A stretch of DNA of 54,543 nt from Verrucomicrobiota bacterium (GCA_016195385.1 JACPZS010000183.1:1-54543); one strand, 5' to 3'; positions 18,555 through 27,308 are shown, counted from the stretch's first letter. Notes: a model not told the origin generated them from the sequence alone. A program made the numbers and translations.

Positions 18555-19739
18555 TCACTTCTTTTCCTTCTGAATCACCACCAGCGCGTTGGCCATGCCT
18601 CGCTCATGTCCTTCGGAGGGACTGTTCATCACCTGGCCATAAACCCACATCGTCGCGGACCCACCGCCGTCGAGATTCAATGCTTCGTCGCAACCGATTT
18701 TCGCCATGTAGTCGGCGAGTTCGGGCAGGGTCATGCCCACGGACAATCCGCGCTGTCGGCCGTCCACTTCGACCAAAAAGATGTGGCTTTTGTTCCAGCC
18801 AACGGCCGTGCGCGGGTGCCGGCCTTTGACGGTTTGAACCGAAAGCGCCTTGCCGCGATGCACCAGCGCGGGACCGCCGCCAATGGCAGTTTGCGTTCCT
18901 TTCAAGTCCGGCCAGGTCGCGGTGGAGAGTTGCAGCACTGCGCCCGGCCCAATCTTGGGCAACCGCGCCGCGAGCTGCGGCCCGATTGAGAGAACCATGC
19001 CGCTTTGGCCAAGCGGTGTGTTGCCCGTCTCCCGCACTTCCCGTACGCGGGCGACGTAGGCTTGACCGGCGCGGAGCGGCAGCCAATCGCCGCTGGACAT
19101 TCGTTCCAACACCAGTTCGCGTCCGCCACTGGTATGGGTCGAAGCACTCATGGCCGGTGTGTAAAGCACCGCGCCATCGCGCGAGCGATCTTCATTCAAT
19201 CCGAACGGCGCTGTTTCTCCATTTGGCCAGGTCACGCGAAATCGTGAAACGACATTCGTCAGGTGTGGATTGCCCGCGCCATCGATCCAGAAACAGGCCC
19301 AATCGCACGGCGCGCTGATCAATTCGCCGCGCATAATCTGCAGCCCTTTGGGATCGCCTTCGTAGGGAGTTTCCTTGCGATAAAAATCGCCGTTGACGGC
19401 CGCGACCGGGCGGCCGAGGTCCGTCGGCACCAGTTTGAGCAAATCGGTGAGTGCGCTAAGACCGAAGCCATTTCCGTTGGCTAGGGCGGTATGAAGTTCA
19501 AAATCAGGATTCGCGCGGTCGATTTTTACGATGTGAATCGACCAGGGAATCGCGGGCACTTCATCGTGCTGATACGACAATCCATGTCCGGTGCCAGCGC
19601 GCTCGGCTGGCGGGTCTTTTGCGAGGGCCAGCGGCACCCACGCCAACCATAAGAAGAAGAAAATCCACGCGCGCAAGCCCGACGCAACGGGCGCTGTTCG
19701 CTCTCGTGACAAATCTTCGGAGTCAGTTATCATTTGCAT
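18555..19739 (-). CDS. Phosphodiester glycosidase (NAGPA-domain), secreted, copy 1
   Basis: A 394-aa protein starting at the ATG at 19739 or 19733; the N-terminus has a membrane-targeting hydrophobic stretch (AWIFFFLWLAWVPLALA). The rest is an NAGPA domain, named for the human enzyme that removes GlcNAc from GlcNAc-1-phospho-6-mannose. Family landmarks are present: AAVNGDFYRKE (about residue 114), AIGGGPALVHRG, HPRTAVGWN, VEVDGRQRGLSVGMTLPELA and EALNLDGGGSATMWV (about 353). The likely reaction is cleavage of a sugar-1-phosphodiester on an envelope polymer or glycan; the substrate is unknown. A paralogue follows at 19973-21163 in the same orientation, and CotH-like genes lie on both sides. 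Confidence 0.85.
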   Translation of the reverse strand: MQMITDSEDLSRERTAPVASGLRAWIFFFLWLAWVPLALAKDPPAERAGTGHGLSYQHDEVPAIPWSIHIVKIDRANPDFELHTALANGNGFGLSALTDLLKLVPTDLGRPVAAVNGDFYRKETPYEGDPKGLQIMRGELISAPCDWACFWIDGAGNPHLTNVVSRFRVTWPNGETAPFGLNEDRSRDGAVLYTPAMSASTHTSGGRELVLERMSSGDWLPLRAGQAYVARVREVRETGNTPLGQSGMVLSIGPQLAARLPKIGPGAVLQLSTATWPDLKGTQTAIGGGPALVHRGKALSVQTVKGRHPRTAVGWNKSHIFLVEVDGRQRGLSVGMTLPELADYMAKIGCDEALNLDGGGSATMWVYGQVMNSPSEGHERGMANALVVIQKEKK

Positions 19740-19972
19740 ACTTCGTCCGTCCGTTGACTGCGCGCATCCTCTCATGGTGGCGGTTTCAAGTTTTGGCGAT
19801 TTGAGTCCGTCAAGCGCAGCTTTCTCGCCGGACCGATGGCGGCTTGTTCAGGTTGATCATCGTTCGGCAAAGATTCACGCACTTAACTTAGAACACTGCG
19901 ACCGGAAAATGTTGCATATTTTTTCACCTTGGCAGAGGGCGCGCATCTCCGCGGCGGCCATGATCTATGATG

Positions 19973-21163
19973 TTAGCGGCTGCCGGCTTTGTTTTCCCGT
20001 TGCAGCAAGACCAGCGCGTTCGCGGTATTTCGTTCGTGGCCGTAGCAGGGATTGTTTACGATTTTTCCGTCCACCCAGACTTCTGCGGAACCACCGCCGT
20101 CCAGATTCATCGCCTGATCGCAACCGAGTTCCACCAGAAAGGCCGCCAGTTCCGGCAGCGTCATGCCTCGCGAGAGTCTTTGCCTGCCGTCCACTTCCAC
20201 AAAAAACAAAAACTTGTCGTTCCAACCCAAAGCGGATCGGGGATGCGTGTCCATGGCCTTGTTCACGTTCACAGGTTGAATTTTGCCTTCGCGCAAAAGC
20301 ACCGGCCCGCCGCCAATGGCCACTTCGACACCAGCCAGACTGGGGGTGGTCGCCGTCGAGAGTTTCAACACAGCGCCCGGTTTGACGGGCTCGAGGCGGG
20401 CGGCCAGCGCCGGGCCGAGCGACAAGACCATCGTATCGCGGCTGATGCGGTTGTTGCCGACTTCGCGAACGGCGCGAACTCGTGCCGAATAGATTTGCCC
20501 CGGGCGAAGCGGCAGCCACGGAGCATTTTCATCGCGTTCGAGAATGAGTTCGCGCCCATCCGGCGTTTCGGTGCGTGCTCCGAAAGCCGGAGTGAAAAGC
20601 ACGGCGCCATTTTGCCGGCGCTCCTCGTTCAGACCAAACGGCGTCAGCGTGCCGCCGGGCCAGGTGACTTTGAGTTGGGAAATGACGTTGGTGGCCTGCG
20701 GCTGGCCGGCGGCATCGATCCAGAAACAAGCCGTGCGCGGCGCGGGCGAACTTACCAACTCGCCTCGCAGAATTTGCAATCCCCGCGGATCACCCGGGCT
20801 GGATTCGTTTTCAGTCTGGTAAAAATCGCCGTTTATCGCCGCGATCGGGTGCCCGAGCTGAGCAGGCACCGAGGCGATTTGATCCGTGATCGGATTCAAG
20901 CCGAGAGCGACGCCTCCCCCCAGCGTCGTGGTCAGTTGAAAATCCGGGCGCGCCTTGTCAATCTTCACGACGTGAAGCGACCAGGGTTCGGAGCGGACAC
21001 GAAGATTGCCGTACCATAGTCCAGGCTTGATTTCATTGTATGAAATGGCTGCTCCATCGACTCGCAAAAGGAACAGCAGAGCGGCGAGAAAACTGAGCTT
21101 CGTCAACACGCCCCGGCAGGAGTTCCGGGCAAGGCTGGTTTCGCAGGCGTAATATAGGTGCAT
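19973..21163 (-). CDS. Phosphodiester glycosidase (NAGPA-domain), secreted, copy 2
   Basis: A 396-aa paralogue of the neighbouring gene, colinear over its whole length. It has a hydrophobic signal segment (LSFLAALLFLLRVDGA) and the same catalytic-domain landmarks: AAINGDFYQTE (about residue 109), AIGGGPVLLREG, HPRSALGWN, VEVDGRQRLSRGMTLPELA and QAMNLDGGGSAEVWV (about 352). The ATG at 21163 is used; a GTG at 21109 (VLTKLSFLAAL) would give a shorter, more typical signal peptide. The two copies are in tandem with 233 bases between them, so they arose by duplication and have since diverged noticeably. The role is as for copy 1, perhaps on a different phospho-sugar. Confidence 0.85.
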   Translation of the reverse strand: MHLYYACETSLARNSCRGVLTKLSFLAALLFLLRVDGAAISYNEIKPGLWYGNLRVRSEPWSLHVVKIDKARPDFQLTTTLGGGVALGLNPITDQIASVPAQLGHPIAAINGDFYQTENESSPGDPRGLQILRGELVSSPAPRTACFWIDAAGQPQATNVISQLKVTWPGGTLTPFGLNEERRQNGAVLFTPAFGARTETPDGRELILERDENAPWLPLRPGQIYSARVRAVREVGNNRISRDTMVLSLGPALAARLEPVKPGAVLKLSTATTPSLAGVEVAIGGGPVLLREGKIQPVNVNKAMDTHPRSALGWNDKFLFFVEVDGRQRLSRGMTLPELAAFLVELGCDQAMNLDGGGSAEVWVDGKIVNNPCYGHERNTANALVLLQRENKAGSR

Positions 21164-21400
21164 AGAGGGTCGGTTCGATGGACTGGCGAATTGAACAGGT
21201 CAGGTTGGGCAGTCTGGATCTTTATACGTAACCATTCGACAAAACAGAATGCTCATCCTCCTTATGAATCTAAAAGCAAGAAGACGAAGGCTCAAGGGTT
21301 CAAATTTCTTGCCTCCATCTTCTTGCCTGAATCTTTCAGGCTCAGTGGTTCCAAGCGTGAGCATTTTCCAGTGCATCAATACGTGTTATTGTGATCCGAG

Positions 21401-23512
21401 TCACCTGAGCGCGTCGCTGGCAATGAACTGGACCGGCGCAGACCAATGGCTCCAGCGTCCCGAACTATCCTTCACGCGGACGCGCACACGATAAGCGTGA
21501 CCGACCTTCGCCGCTTGGGCCGGAATTTTAACGTCGCCTTGGAACGAGGCAAATTCGTCACTCTCCCAAACCGGCGTGATTTCGTAAACGTTCGGCAGTC
21601 CCTTTTTATAAGTGGGCGCTTTCGGATCAGTAATCTCCCCCAGACGCCACTTGCTGGTGGCCAATTGAGTGCCGGCACCGGGAATTTCCGCGTGGAACGC
21701 CAAGCGGTTAACGGGCAATTGGAGTGAGCTTTGGCCGGCAATCTGGGGAGTCGCCGGGATGTTGGGATCGTTCAGCAACGCGCGATCGATATAAGCGGAG
21801 CGCCTTTTCACGTAATTTTTCATCAACTGCACCATGCCCGCGAAATCGCCGGTTGCGGAAGCTTGATAAAAAAGTCCGTGCCCAGCCTGGTTCTGCAACA
21901 CTTGGGGCGAAACCATGATGGGATGATAATCCCACTTGGCCCGATCCGCATCTACGAAGGACGGCTGGCCCGCGGGATCGGCAATGAGGGCCGCGTACTC
22001 ATCAATCAACTGGCCGGTCTGTTCCGGGTTGAACAACAAGTCGCGGATTTCACGCAGCCGATTCTGATACTCGAGGGCGAAGGCCGGACGGGACAATACC
22101 GTTTGCTTGAACGGCTCATTGCCCGAGCCATACATGTTGTCGGCCCACGACAAATCGAGGTCCCAGGGGATGACGATCCACTTCTTCGTCCCTGGGTTGT
22201 GGTAATAGTCATAATTCTTGCCCTCACCAACGTCGTAGTGATGAATGGCTTCGATGATGGAGCGATAGCTGTAATAGCGCGGCAAATCAACATTCTCGCG
22301 CCACCAAGCTTCCGGTTGATTGCGCCGATGATACGCCATCATGAACTGGCGCAGATCGGAACCGTTCGTGACCGCATTCGCGCCTTGATGATTAAGGGCG
22401 TCGATTCCCATCTTGTACAAATTTCCGTCCGGCAATTCGTGCGCTTTGAGAAAACGACCGTCTTCATTTTCAATGGCCAGATACAGTCCCCAAAAATCTC
22501 CGCGGTATTGGTCGGCGGGATTCTCCACGGCGTCAGTGACAATTCGCAAATGGATCCAATGCGTGTTGGGAGCTTCGACGCCGACGAGGTTGAAAAGCTT
22601 GAATCCGACCGCTTCGAACATGCCCTGTTCACCACGTTTTCCGAAATCACCCAGTTGGATGCACGAGCGCAAATTGAGCTTGCCCCATTTGGTTCGATAC
22701 GGCTGGCCGTAGTTGTCGCGCGCCTGAAGATAATGGCCGGAATTAAAATCGAACTTCCACATATTCTTTCCCATCGCATAGCGCCAAACGCCGCCACGAG
22801 CGCGAAAACGAACGTGGTCATATACTTGGCTATCGAAAACCAGCGTGCCCGTGTATTTGTAGTCTTTGCCTCGCGCTTGTTCAAACCAGGTTGCCTTCTC
22901 CACAGCGGCGGATTTCGCGATCAACTGGTAGGTCTGCACGCTCCGCATGACTTCGGGAGTAAACTGAGTTGCTTGCCGTTTCTTTGAGTCGCTGCTCTTG
23001 GAATCGATCGCGCCGCTCCAGCCGGGCACGCCGTTATAGACGTAGTAGGCAAAGTTCGACTGGGAATCATCGGCCGCCGGCGCGGTCGCTGTGTGTTCAG
23101 TCGTATCGACAACGGTGATTCGATAACGGACCAGTCGCCGGTGGATTTGCAATTCGGCCGGCAAAGTTGCGGAATAAATTTTCTCACCCGCGATGGCCTC
23201 GCCATTTTTACCGTCCTCATTCATCGGAACGGAAACCCACTTGGTCTTATACTCGGCATCCGTCAACGCGATATACTTGCCCGGATCCACCAATTGATAC
23301 CGCAGGACAATACTCTTGGGCGCGGCTGGGCCGCAAAATCTGGCGCTGACAACTACCGCTTTACCGGCCCGGGGTTGTTCCGGCGTGTGTTTCACCGCAC
23401 GAATGGAAGGTGATTCTCCCTGGGCGACGACTGCGCTGAAAGCCTCCAGTGAACTGATGCGCGCGATCAACAAACAAACCGTCGCCAGCTTTGCTGTGGC
23501 CATTTTCATCAA
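21401..23512 (-). CDS. Secreted CotH-like protein with canonical PWDLD motif
   Basis: A 703-aa protein with an N-terminal signal peptide starting at the ATG at 23512 or 23503. Residues 30-150 form a beta-sandwich-like domain (REAVKHTPEQP-type opening, then VLRYQLVDPG). The CotH domain follows: VRFRARGGVWRYAMGKNMWKF, HHYDVGEGKNYDYYHNP (about residue 425) and WIVIPWDLDLSWADNMYG (about 447). Of the three CotH-like proteins in this cluster it has the best-preserved metal-binding motif. The C-terminal 120 residues resemble a fibronectin-III-like module (YRVRVRVKDSSGRWSHWSAPV). It lies upstream of the two glycosidase genes on the same strand, with 237 bases before copy 2. Confidence 0.85.
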   Translation of the reverse strand: MMKMATAKLATVCLLIARISSLEAFSAVVAQGESPSIRAVKHTPEQPRAGKAVVVSARFCGPAAPKSIVLRYQLVDPGKYIALTDAEYKTKWVSVPMNEDGKNGEAIAGEKIYSATLPAELQIHRRLVRYRITVVDTTEHTATAPAADDSQSNFAYYVYNGVPGWSGAIDSKSSDSKKRQATQFTPEVMRSVQTYQLIAKSAAVEKATWFEQARGKDYKYTGTLVFDSQVYDHVRFRARGGVWRYAMGKNMWKFDFNSGHYLQARDNYGQPYRTKWGKLNLRSCIQLGDFGKRGEQGMFEAVGFKLFNLVGVEAPNTHWIHLRIVTDAVENPADQYRGDFWGLYLAIENEDGRFLKAHELPDGNLYKMGIDALNHQGANAVTNGSDLRQFMMAYHRRNQPEAWWRENVDLPRYYSYRSIIEAIHHYDVGEGKNYDYYHNPGTKKWIVIPWDLDLSWADNMYGSGNEPFKQTVLSRPAFALEYQNRLREIRDLLFNPEQTGQLIDEYAALIADPAGQPSFVDADRAKWDYHPIMVSPQVLQNQAGHGLFYQASATGDFAGMVQLMKNYVKRRSAYIDRALLNDPNIPATPQIAGQSSLQLPVNRLAFHAEIPGAGTQLATSKWRLGEITDPKAPTYKKGLPNVYEITPVWESDEFASFQGDVKIPAQAAKVGHAYRVRVRVKDSSGRWSHWSAPVQFIASDALR

Positions 23513-23704
23513 GTCATTTCACGTCGCGGGTTCCAGATTCACAACTTTGTCTCTGACAATCAATCCGATGTTTATGATCAAAACATGTTTTCACCGGCGC
23601 AACAGCCAGGCCGCCGCTGGACTCTCCTCGGCGGATGCCGTCGGCATATCTGCGCACATCGCGGGCTAATCGCGCCATGTTACGCCGGGTGCCCCGATTC
23701 GCTG

Positions 23705-23980
23705 TCAGCGGTGCCGCTTGCGGCAGAACTGTAGTCCCTTTGCGAAGCAAACCGCGTTTCTTGGGCTGAAGTCGCTGCCGTTCTTGCCATGCCAGACCTC
23801 CAGCCTGAAATAGCGCGTGGTGATGAAAGCGACCTTGGTCTCCCAGTTTTCTTTCTCGCGCGGCAGGAACGGCCCGCGCTCCAACACGAGGATGCGCTTG
23901 CCGCTCGGCGCAAGTTGGTTCAGGAGCGTCCCGCCGCCCGCACCCGTGCCGATGATGATGCCGTCGTAATGGACGGACAT
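23705..23980 (-). pseudogene. N-terminal fragment of a GMC oxidoreductase
   Basis: From the ATG at 23980 the frame reads MSVHYDGIIIGTGAGGGTLL, then LVLERGPFLPREKENW and TRYFRLEVW, the opening of GMC-family (glucose-methanol-choline) FAD oxidoreductases. Similarity ends near KNGSDFSP and the frame stops at 23705, leaving about 91 residues of a protein that is normally over 500. I found no continuation in the other frames downstream. A second, shorter remnant of the same N-terminus lies at 25483-25560 on the far side of the MATE gene. Confidence 0.75.
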
Positions 23981-24039
23981 GCGACGAGTCGGTCGGGAAA
24001 CAACAGCAAGCCTTTCAGAGCAGCCGCCGTGCGGGCGCT

Positions 24040-25425
24040 TCAAACCTTCTTCAACTTCCACCTTCCGCGTTTGAAGAGCGTCGCGCTCACCACCGCGTAG
24101 GTTGACCACGCAATAGTAATGGCCGTGAACACACCGCGCGGCCCGTATCCGAAGACATGCGCCAGCGCGTAGGCCAGCGGCAGTTGCCAGAGCCAGAAGC
24201 AAAACAAATTGATGAACGTCGGCGTCCAGACCGCGCCCGCGCCGTTGAAGGCCTGGCCCATCACCATGCCGTAGGCGTAGAACAGAAATCCCAAGCTCAC
24301 TGTCCGCAGACACGCCACGCCGAACGGCGCCACCTGCGGATCCCGCGTGAAGGCGCTGATGATCGGTCCGGCGAACAGCACGAACACCAGTCCGATCACT
24401 CCGAGGAACACCATGTTGTAAAACCCCGCGCGCCACACCGCCTGCTCCGCGCGATCCGGCTTGCCCGCGCCCAAGTTTTGCCCGACGAGCGTCGCCGCCG
24501 CGTTGCTCAAGCCCCACGACGGCAGCAGCGCAAAAATCACGATGCGGATCGCGATGGTGTAACCTGCCAGCGCCGCGCTGCCGAAACCCGAGAGAATGCG
24601 GATGAGCGCCAGCCAGCTCGTCATGCCGATCAGCATCTGGAACATCCCCGTCGCCGAGAGACGGAACACCGCCAGCATCGTCGCAAAATCCAGACGCAGA
24701 TGCCGCCGCTCCAGACGAATGTGCGCCCCGCCGCGCCAGAGGCGGTAGAGCAGATACACCACGCCCGTGCCGCGACCGATGTTCGTCGCGATGGCCGCCC
24801 CCGTGACGCCGAGCTGCGGAAACGGCCCCAGCCCGAAGATGAAGCACGGCCCCAGCAAAATGTTCAGACCGTTCGCCAGCCACAGCACGCGCATCGCGAT
24901 TGCCGCGTCGCCTGCGCCGCGAAAGACCGCGTTGCCCAGGTACAGCAGCAGCACCGTGGCATTCCCGCCCAACATCACCGTCGTAAAATACTTCCCGCGC
25001 TCGATCACCTCCGGTGCCGCCCCCATCAATGCCAGCAGCCGCGGTGCGAACGACGCGCCCACGATGCCGATGCCGACCGCCAGCAACGCCCCCAGCGCCA
25101 GCACCTGCACGGCGGAACGCGCCGCGCCGTCCGGATTCTTCTCTCCGATGCGCCGCGCCACCGTCGCCGTCGCGCCGATGCTCAGGCCGATGGCGACCGT
25201 GTAGATGATGGTGAGCATCGCCTCCGTCAGACCCACCACCGCCACCGCCTCCGCGCCGAGCCGCGACACCCAGAAGATGTCCACCAGCACAAAGAGCGAC
25301 TCCATGCTCATCTCCAGGATCATGGGCACGGCGAGCAGCAGGATGGCGCGCCCGATGGGCACCGCGGTGAAATCCTGCCGCGACCCGCGCAACGCTTCCC
25401 GGACCGACGACCAAAAATTAGACAT
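24040..25425 (-). CDS. MATE-family multidrug/toxin efflux transporter
   Basis: A 461-aa inner-membrane protein with twelve expected membrane segments in two homologous halves, the normal size for MATE. Recognisable pieces are PIGRAILLLAVPMILEMSMESLFVLVD (segment 1), the ISRLG-equivalent VSRLGAEAVAVVGL, the GATATVARRIGEKN loop, and in the second half GLSNAAATLVGQNLGAGKPDRAE, mirroring the first. MATE proteins export cationic drugs or metabolites using H+ or Na+ gradients. The gene is very G+C-rich, which leaves long open frames on the other strand and in other frames; these are not genes. It is flanked on both sides by broken GMC-oxidoreductase starts. Confidence 0.92.
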   Translation of the reverse strand: MSNFWSSVREALRGSRQDFTAVPIGRAILLLAVPMILEMSMESLFVLVDIFWVSRLGAEAVAVVGLTEAMLTIIYTVAIGLSIGATATVARRIGEKNPDGAARSAVQVLALGALLAVGIGIVGASFAPRLLALMGAAPEVIERGKYFTTVMLGGNATVLLLYLGNAVFRGAGDAAIAMRVLWLANGLNILLGPCFIFGLGPFPQLGVTGAAIATNIGRGTGVVYLLYRLWRGGAHIRLERRHLRLDFATMLAVFRLSATGMFQMLIGMTSWLALIRILSGFGSAALAGYTIAIRIVIFALLPSWGLSNAAATLVGQNLGAGKPDRAEQAVWRAGFYNMVFLGVIGLVFVLFAGPIISAFTRDPQVAPFGVACLRTVSLGFLFYAYGMVMGQAFNGAGAVWTPTFINLFCFWLWQLPLAYALAHVFGYGPRGVFTAITIAWSTYAVVSATLFKRGRWKLKKV

Positions 25426-25482
25426 GCGCCGGGACGTTAGAGAGCCGCCCGCCGCTTGGCGATGCGGAATGAGGAAAGACCA

Positions 25483-25560
25483 TCAACTGGACGCGAGCTT
25501 GTGCAACAATGTCCCGCAGCCCGCTCCCGCGCCGATGATGACGTCGTAATGGTCGGAGGG
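25483..25560 (-). pseudogene. Remnant of a second GMC oxidoreductase N-terminus
   Basis: The minus strand reads DHYDVIIGAGAGCGTLLHKL followed by ASS and a stop at 25483. It has the same FAD-binding opening as the fragment at 23705-23980 but lacks one Ile codon and has no start codon. Only about 24 residues survive. Confidence 0.6.
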
Positions 25561-25601
25561 AGGGAAAACCTTACAAACGATGAAACCAGTCAAGCGTGAA
25601 T

Positions 25602-25654
25602 CGCTTTGCAAAGTTGCCATAAGCAAAGCGTTGTCTCAACTTGCTGCTTGAGAC
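25602..25654. repeat. Two adjacent perfect inverted repeats (possible operator)
   Basis: CGCTTTGC (25602-25609) pairs with GCAAAGCG (25623-25630). Next to it GTCTCAA (25633-25639) pairs with TTGAGAC (25648-25654). The second right arm coincides with the -35 box of the promoter below, so this may be a repressor site that controls the restriction-modification genes. Confidence 0.5.
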
Positions 25655-25675
25655 GAAACAAATAACAGCGATAAT
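25648..25675 (+). promoter_or_regulatory. Promoter of the restriction-modification island
   Basis: TTGAGA (25648-25653), a 16-base spacer and GATAAT (25670-25675) form a good sigma-70 promoter. The expected start point is only a few bases before the GTG at 25684, so translation would begin on an almost leaderless message. The -35 box sits in an inverted repeat. Confidence 0.55.
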
Positions 25676-25683
25676 TCGTTTAC

Positions 25684-25890
25684 GTGAAAATCTTCACTGC
25701 TGAAATCAAACATGGCGATTGTGTGAATGTCTTGTCGGATTACCGCGACAATACTTTTGATTTGATTGTCACTTCGCCGCCCTATGCTGATAAGCACAAG
25801 AACACTTACGGCGGTGTCGCACCTGAAAAATATGTCGAATGGTTTCTCCCGCGCGGCAAGCAGTTTCTTCGCGCGCTCAAGGCAGCATGA
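25684..25890 (+). pseudogene. N-terminal fragment of a site-specific DNA methyltransferase
   Basis: From the GTG at 25684 the protein reads MKIFTAEIKHGDCVNVLSDY, then LIVTSPPYADKHKNTYGG and EWFLPRGKQFLRALKAA before a stop. TSPPY is catalytic motif IV of amino-methyltransferases. The SAM-binding motif I (FxGxG) and target-recognition part, normally another 200 or more residues, are missing. After FLRALK one expects a PDGSF-type continuation, so the 3' part was deleted. The stop overlaps the ATG of the next gene (ATGA, 25887-25890), so the remnant may still couple translation. The message may serve mainly as a leader now. Confidence 0.75.
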
Positions 25891-27083
25891 AAAAGCTGCG
25901 AAAAAAGAAAGGGGAAACTTTTTCAGAACGCTTGGTTCATCTGATTTCCGAAACTAACTTCATCCGGTTCGAGCACGTCCTCCGGGAGCCGAACATATTC
26001 AAGATCGTCGGTAGAACCCACTATGAGAGGTGGCATTCATGTTTCTGGGGTTGGCTCCTCGACCCAAATGGAACTCATTTGCTTTCGGAATACACACTCG
26101 TTCGTCTTCTCCTTCTCCTTTCAAATGAGCGCACACTGAAGCCACACAGCTCCGCGAAATGTAAGCTCCTTGCGGTTCTGCCCACCGTCCGGTTCACCGA
26201 TATTCTCGTCACTCCCAATGAGTTTGTTTCAAACGAGAGAAGCGTAGATGGAGTTGGGCGGTTTGATATTTTCCTTACCGGCAACTACGAAAACAAACTG
26301 GGCGGTTGTGGGAAGATCAATTTAATTATCGAATTCAAAATAGATACGAAACCTAGCCATGCACAGTCGCGGAAATATGCAGACTGGCTTTTCTCGGCGC
26401 ATCCCAAGGACGACAACCTGCTTGTTTTCGTCAACCCGACGCTTGGGCAAAGCTCGGAGGCAACGGTGGGAGACAAGCGCTGGTATTGTCTGGATTATCA
26501 ATTACTGAACGACAAGCTGCTCAGTCCGCTGGTCGAACATCCGGCTCTGAACGGCAAGGTTGAACCGTTTATCATCCAGTATGTGAAGAACCTGAAAATT
26601 AGACAGAAAGGAGTCAAAATGGCTATCACTGAAGAAGAGAAGAAAATGGCTTTAGTGCTGTACGAAAAATACAGCGACGTATTCGACTCAATCTTCGATG
26701 CGTTGAAGGCGGAGGGTGTGGTCGCGTCCAGCACTTCCGACGCGGTTATTTCGCGCGGCCGTGCAAGAGGAAGACTTGCGGCGAAAGTTGACGGAAAAGT
26801 CTTCGACGGAACAAACGTCGGTGAGCTTTTCGAGAAAGTTCTGAAGTATGTAGTGGAGAAGGGCCAGATTCGAAAGTTGCCGTTGCCTTGGGGAACGACC
26901 GACCAAAGATATATCGTCACGAATGAATCCAGCCCCACTCACCCTAGCGGGCGACCGTTCTTCTACCCGGTAAAATACAATGGCTACACAATTGAAAGTC
27001 ACTATTCGCGAGAGAGAGCTTTGCAAGTTCTCGGCGAGTTGTGTGAAAAACTCGAAATTACTTTTGAGTCCATTGATACGTGA
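25887..27083 (+). CDS. PD-(D/E)XK nuclease-family protein
   Basis: A 398-aa cytoplasmic protein starting at the ATG at 25887, in a four-base overlap with the methyltransferase remnant. The N-terminal half has the PD-(D/E)XK core: VGRFDIFLTGNYENKLGG followed by NLIIEFKIDTKPSHAQ, giving the D...ExK catalytic set. It matches the PDDEXK_4 type often found in restriction or defence loci. The C-terminal half, with an acidic/lysine-rich helical stretch (AITEEEKKMALVLYEKY), is probably for DNA or partner binding. Base composition is visibly A+T-richer than the genes on either side, suggesting acquisition. The cognate methylase is either the broken one upstream or the intact one at 27995. Confidence 0.75.
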   Translation: MKKLRKKKGETFSERLVHLISETNFIRFEHVLREPNIFKIVGRTHYERWHSCFWGWLLDPNGTHLLSEYTLVRLLLLLSNERTLKPHSSAKCKLLAVLPTVRFTDILVTPNEFVSNERSVDGVGRFDIFLTGNYENKLGGCGKINLIIEFKIDTKPSHAQSRKYADWLFSAHPKDDNLLVFVNPTLGQSSEATVGDKRWYCLDYQLLNDKLLSPLVEHPALNGKVEPFIIQYVKNLKIRQKGVKMAITEEEKKMALVLYEKYSDVFDSIFDALKAEGVVASSTSDAVISRGRARGRLAAKVDGKVFDGTNVGELFEKVLKYVVEKGQIRKLPLPWGTTDQRYIVTNESSPTHPSGRPFFYPVKYNGYTIESHYSRERALQVLGELCEKLEITFESIDT

Positions 27084-27308
27084 ATGCGAGAGTTTATGAG
27101 AAATCCAGAAGAAATCGTTTATTCCATCAACATTGAGGACTTACAGAACGTGGCCGAAGATGAGTTGTCACGAGAATTAACCGATGAAGAGGTTCATTTC
27201 GTTGAGAACAAACTTGGTGACTTCATCGATTGGCATGGAGCAATTGTCGGCACGATCCAGGAATGCCTCGAAAGTGCCGACAAAAAACGAGTTAAAGCCA
27301 ATTGTTGA
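27084..27308 (+). CDS. Small protein between nuclease and endonuclease genes
   Basis: The ATG at 27084 follows the nuclease stop directly, so the two are translationally linked. The 74-aa product reads NIEDLQNVAEDELSRELTDE and DFIDWHGAIVGTI, a pattern I recognise from small conserved proteins (about 60 residues) found beside restriction genes and elsewhere; function unknown. The last 15 residues (ECLESADKKRVKANC) do not fit that pattern and overlap the start of the endonuclease homology in another frame. The C-terminus is therefore probably altered by the deletion that truncated the next gene. Confidence 0.6.
   Translation: MREFMRNPEEIVYSINIEDLQNVAEDELSRELTDEEVHFVENKLGDFIDWHGAIVGTIQECLESADKKRVKANC

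Noticed and set aside
21290..21345. T-loop-like GGTTCAAAT with nearby inverted repeats, considered as a tRNA
   Set aside because: No acceptor stem, anticodon arm or D-arm can be folded around it. The repeats (GCCTGAA-TCT-TTCAGGC) look like a hairpin only.
23705..25440. Long open frames in other frames and on the plus strand across the MATE gene (up to 569 codons)
   Set aside because: They are arginine/glycine- or proline-rich shadows of a very G+C-rich gene. Only the GMC fragment at the end of one of them has real family similarity.
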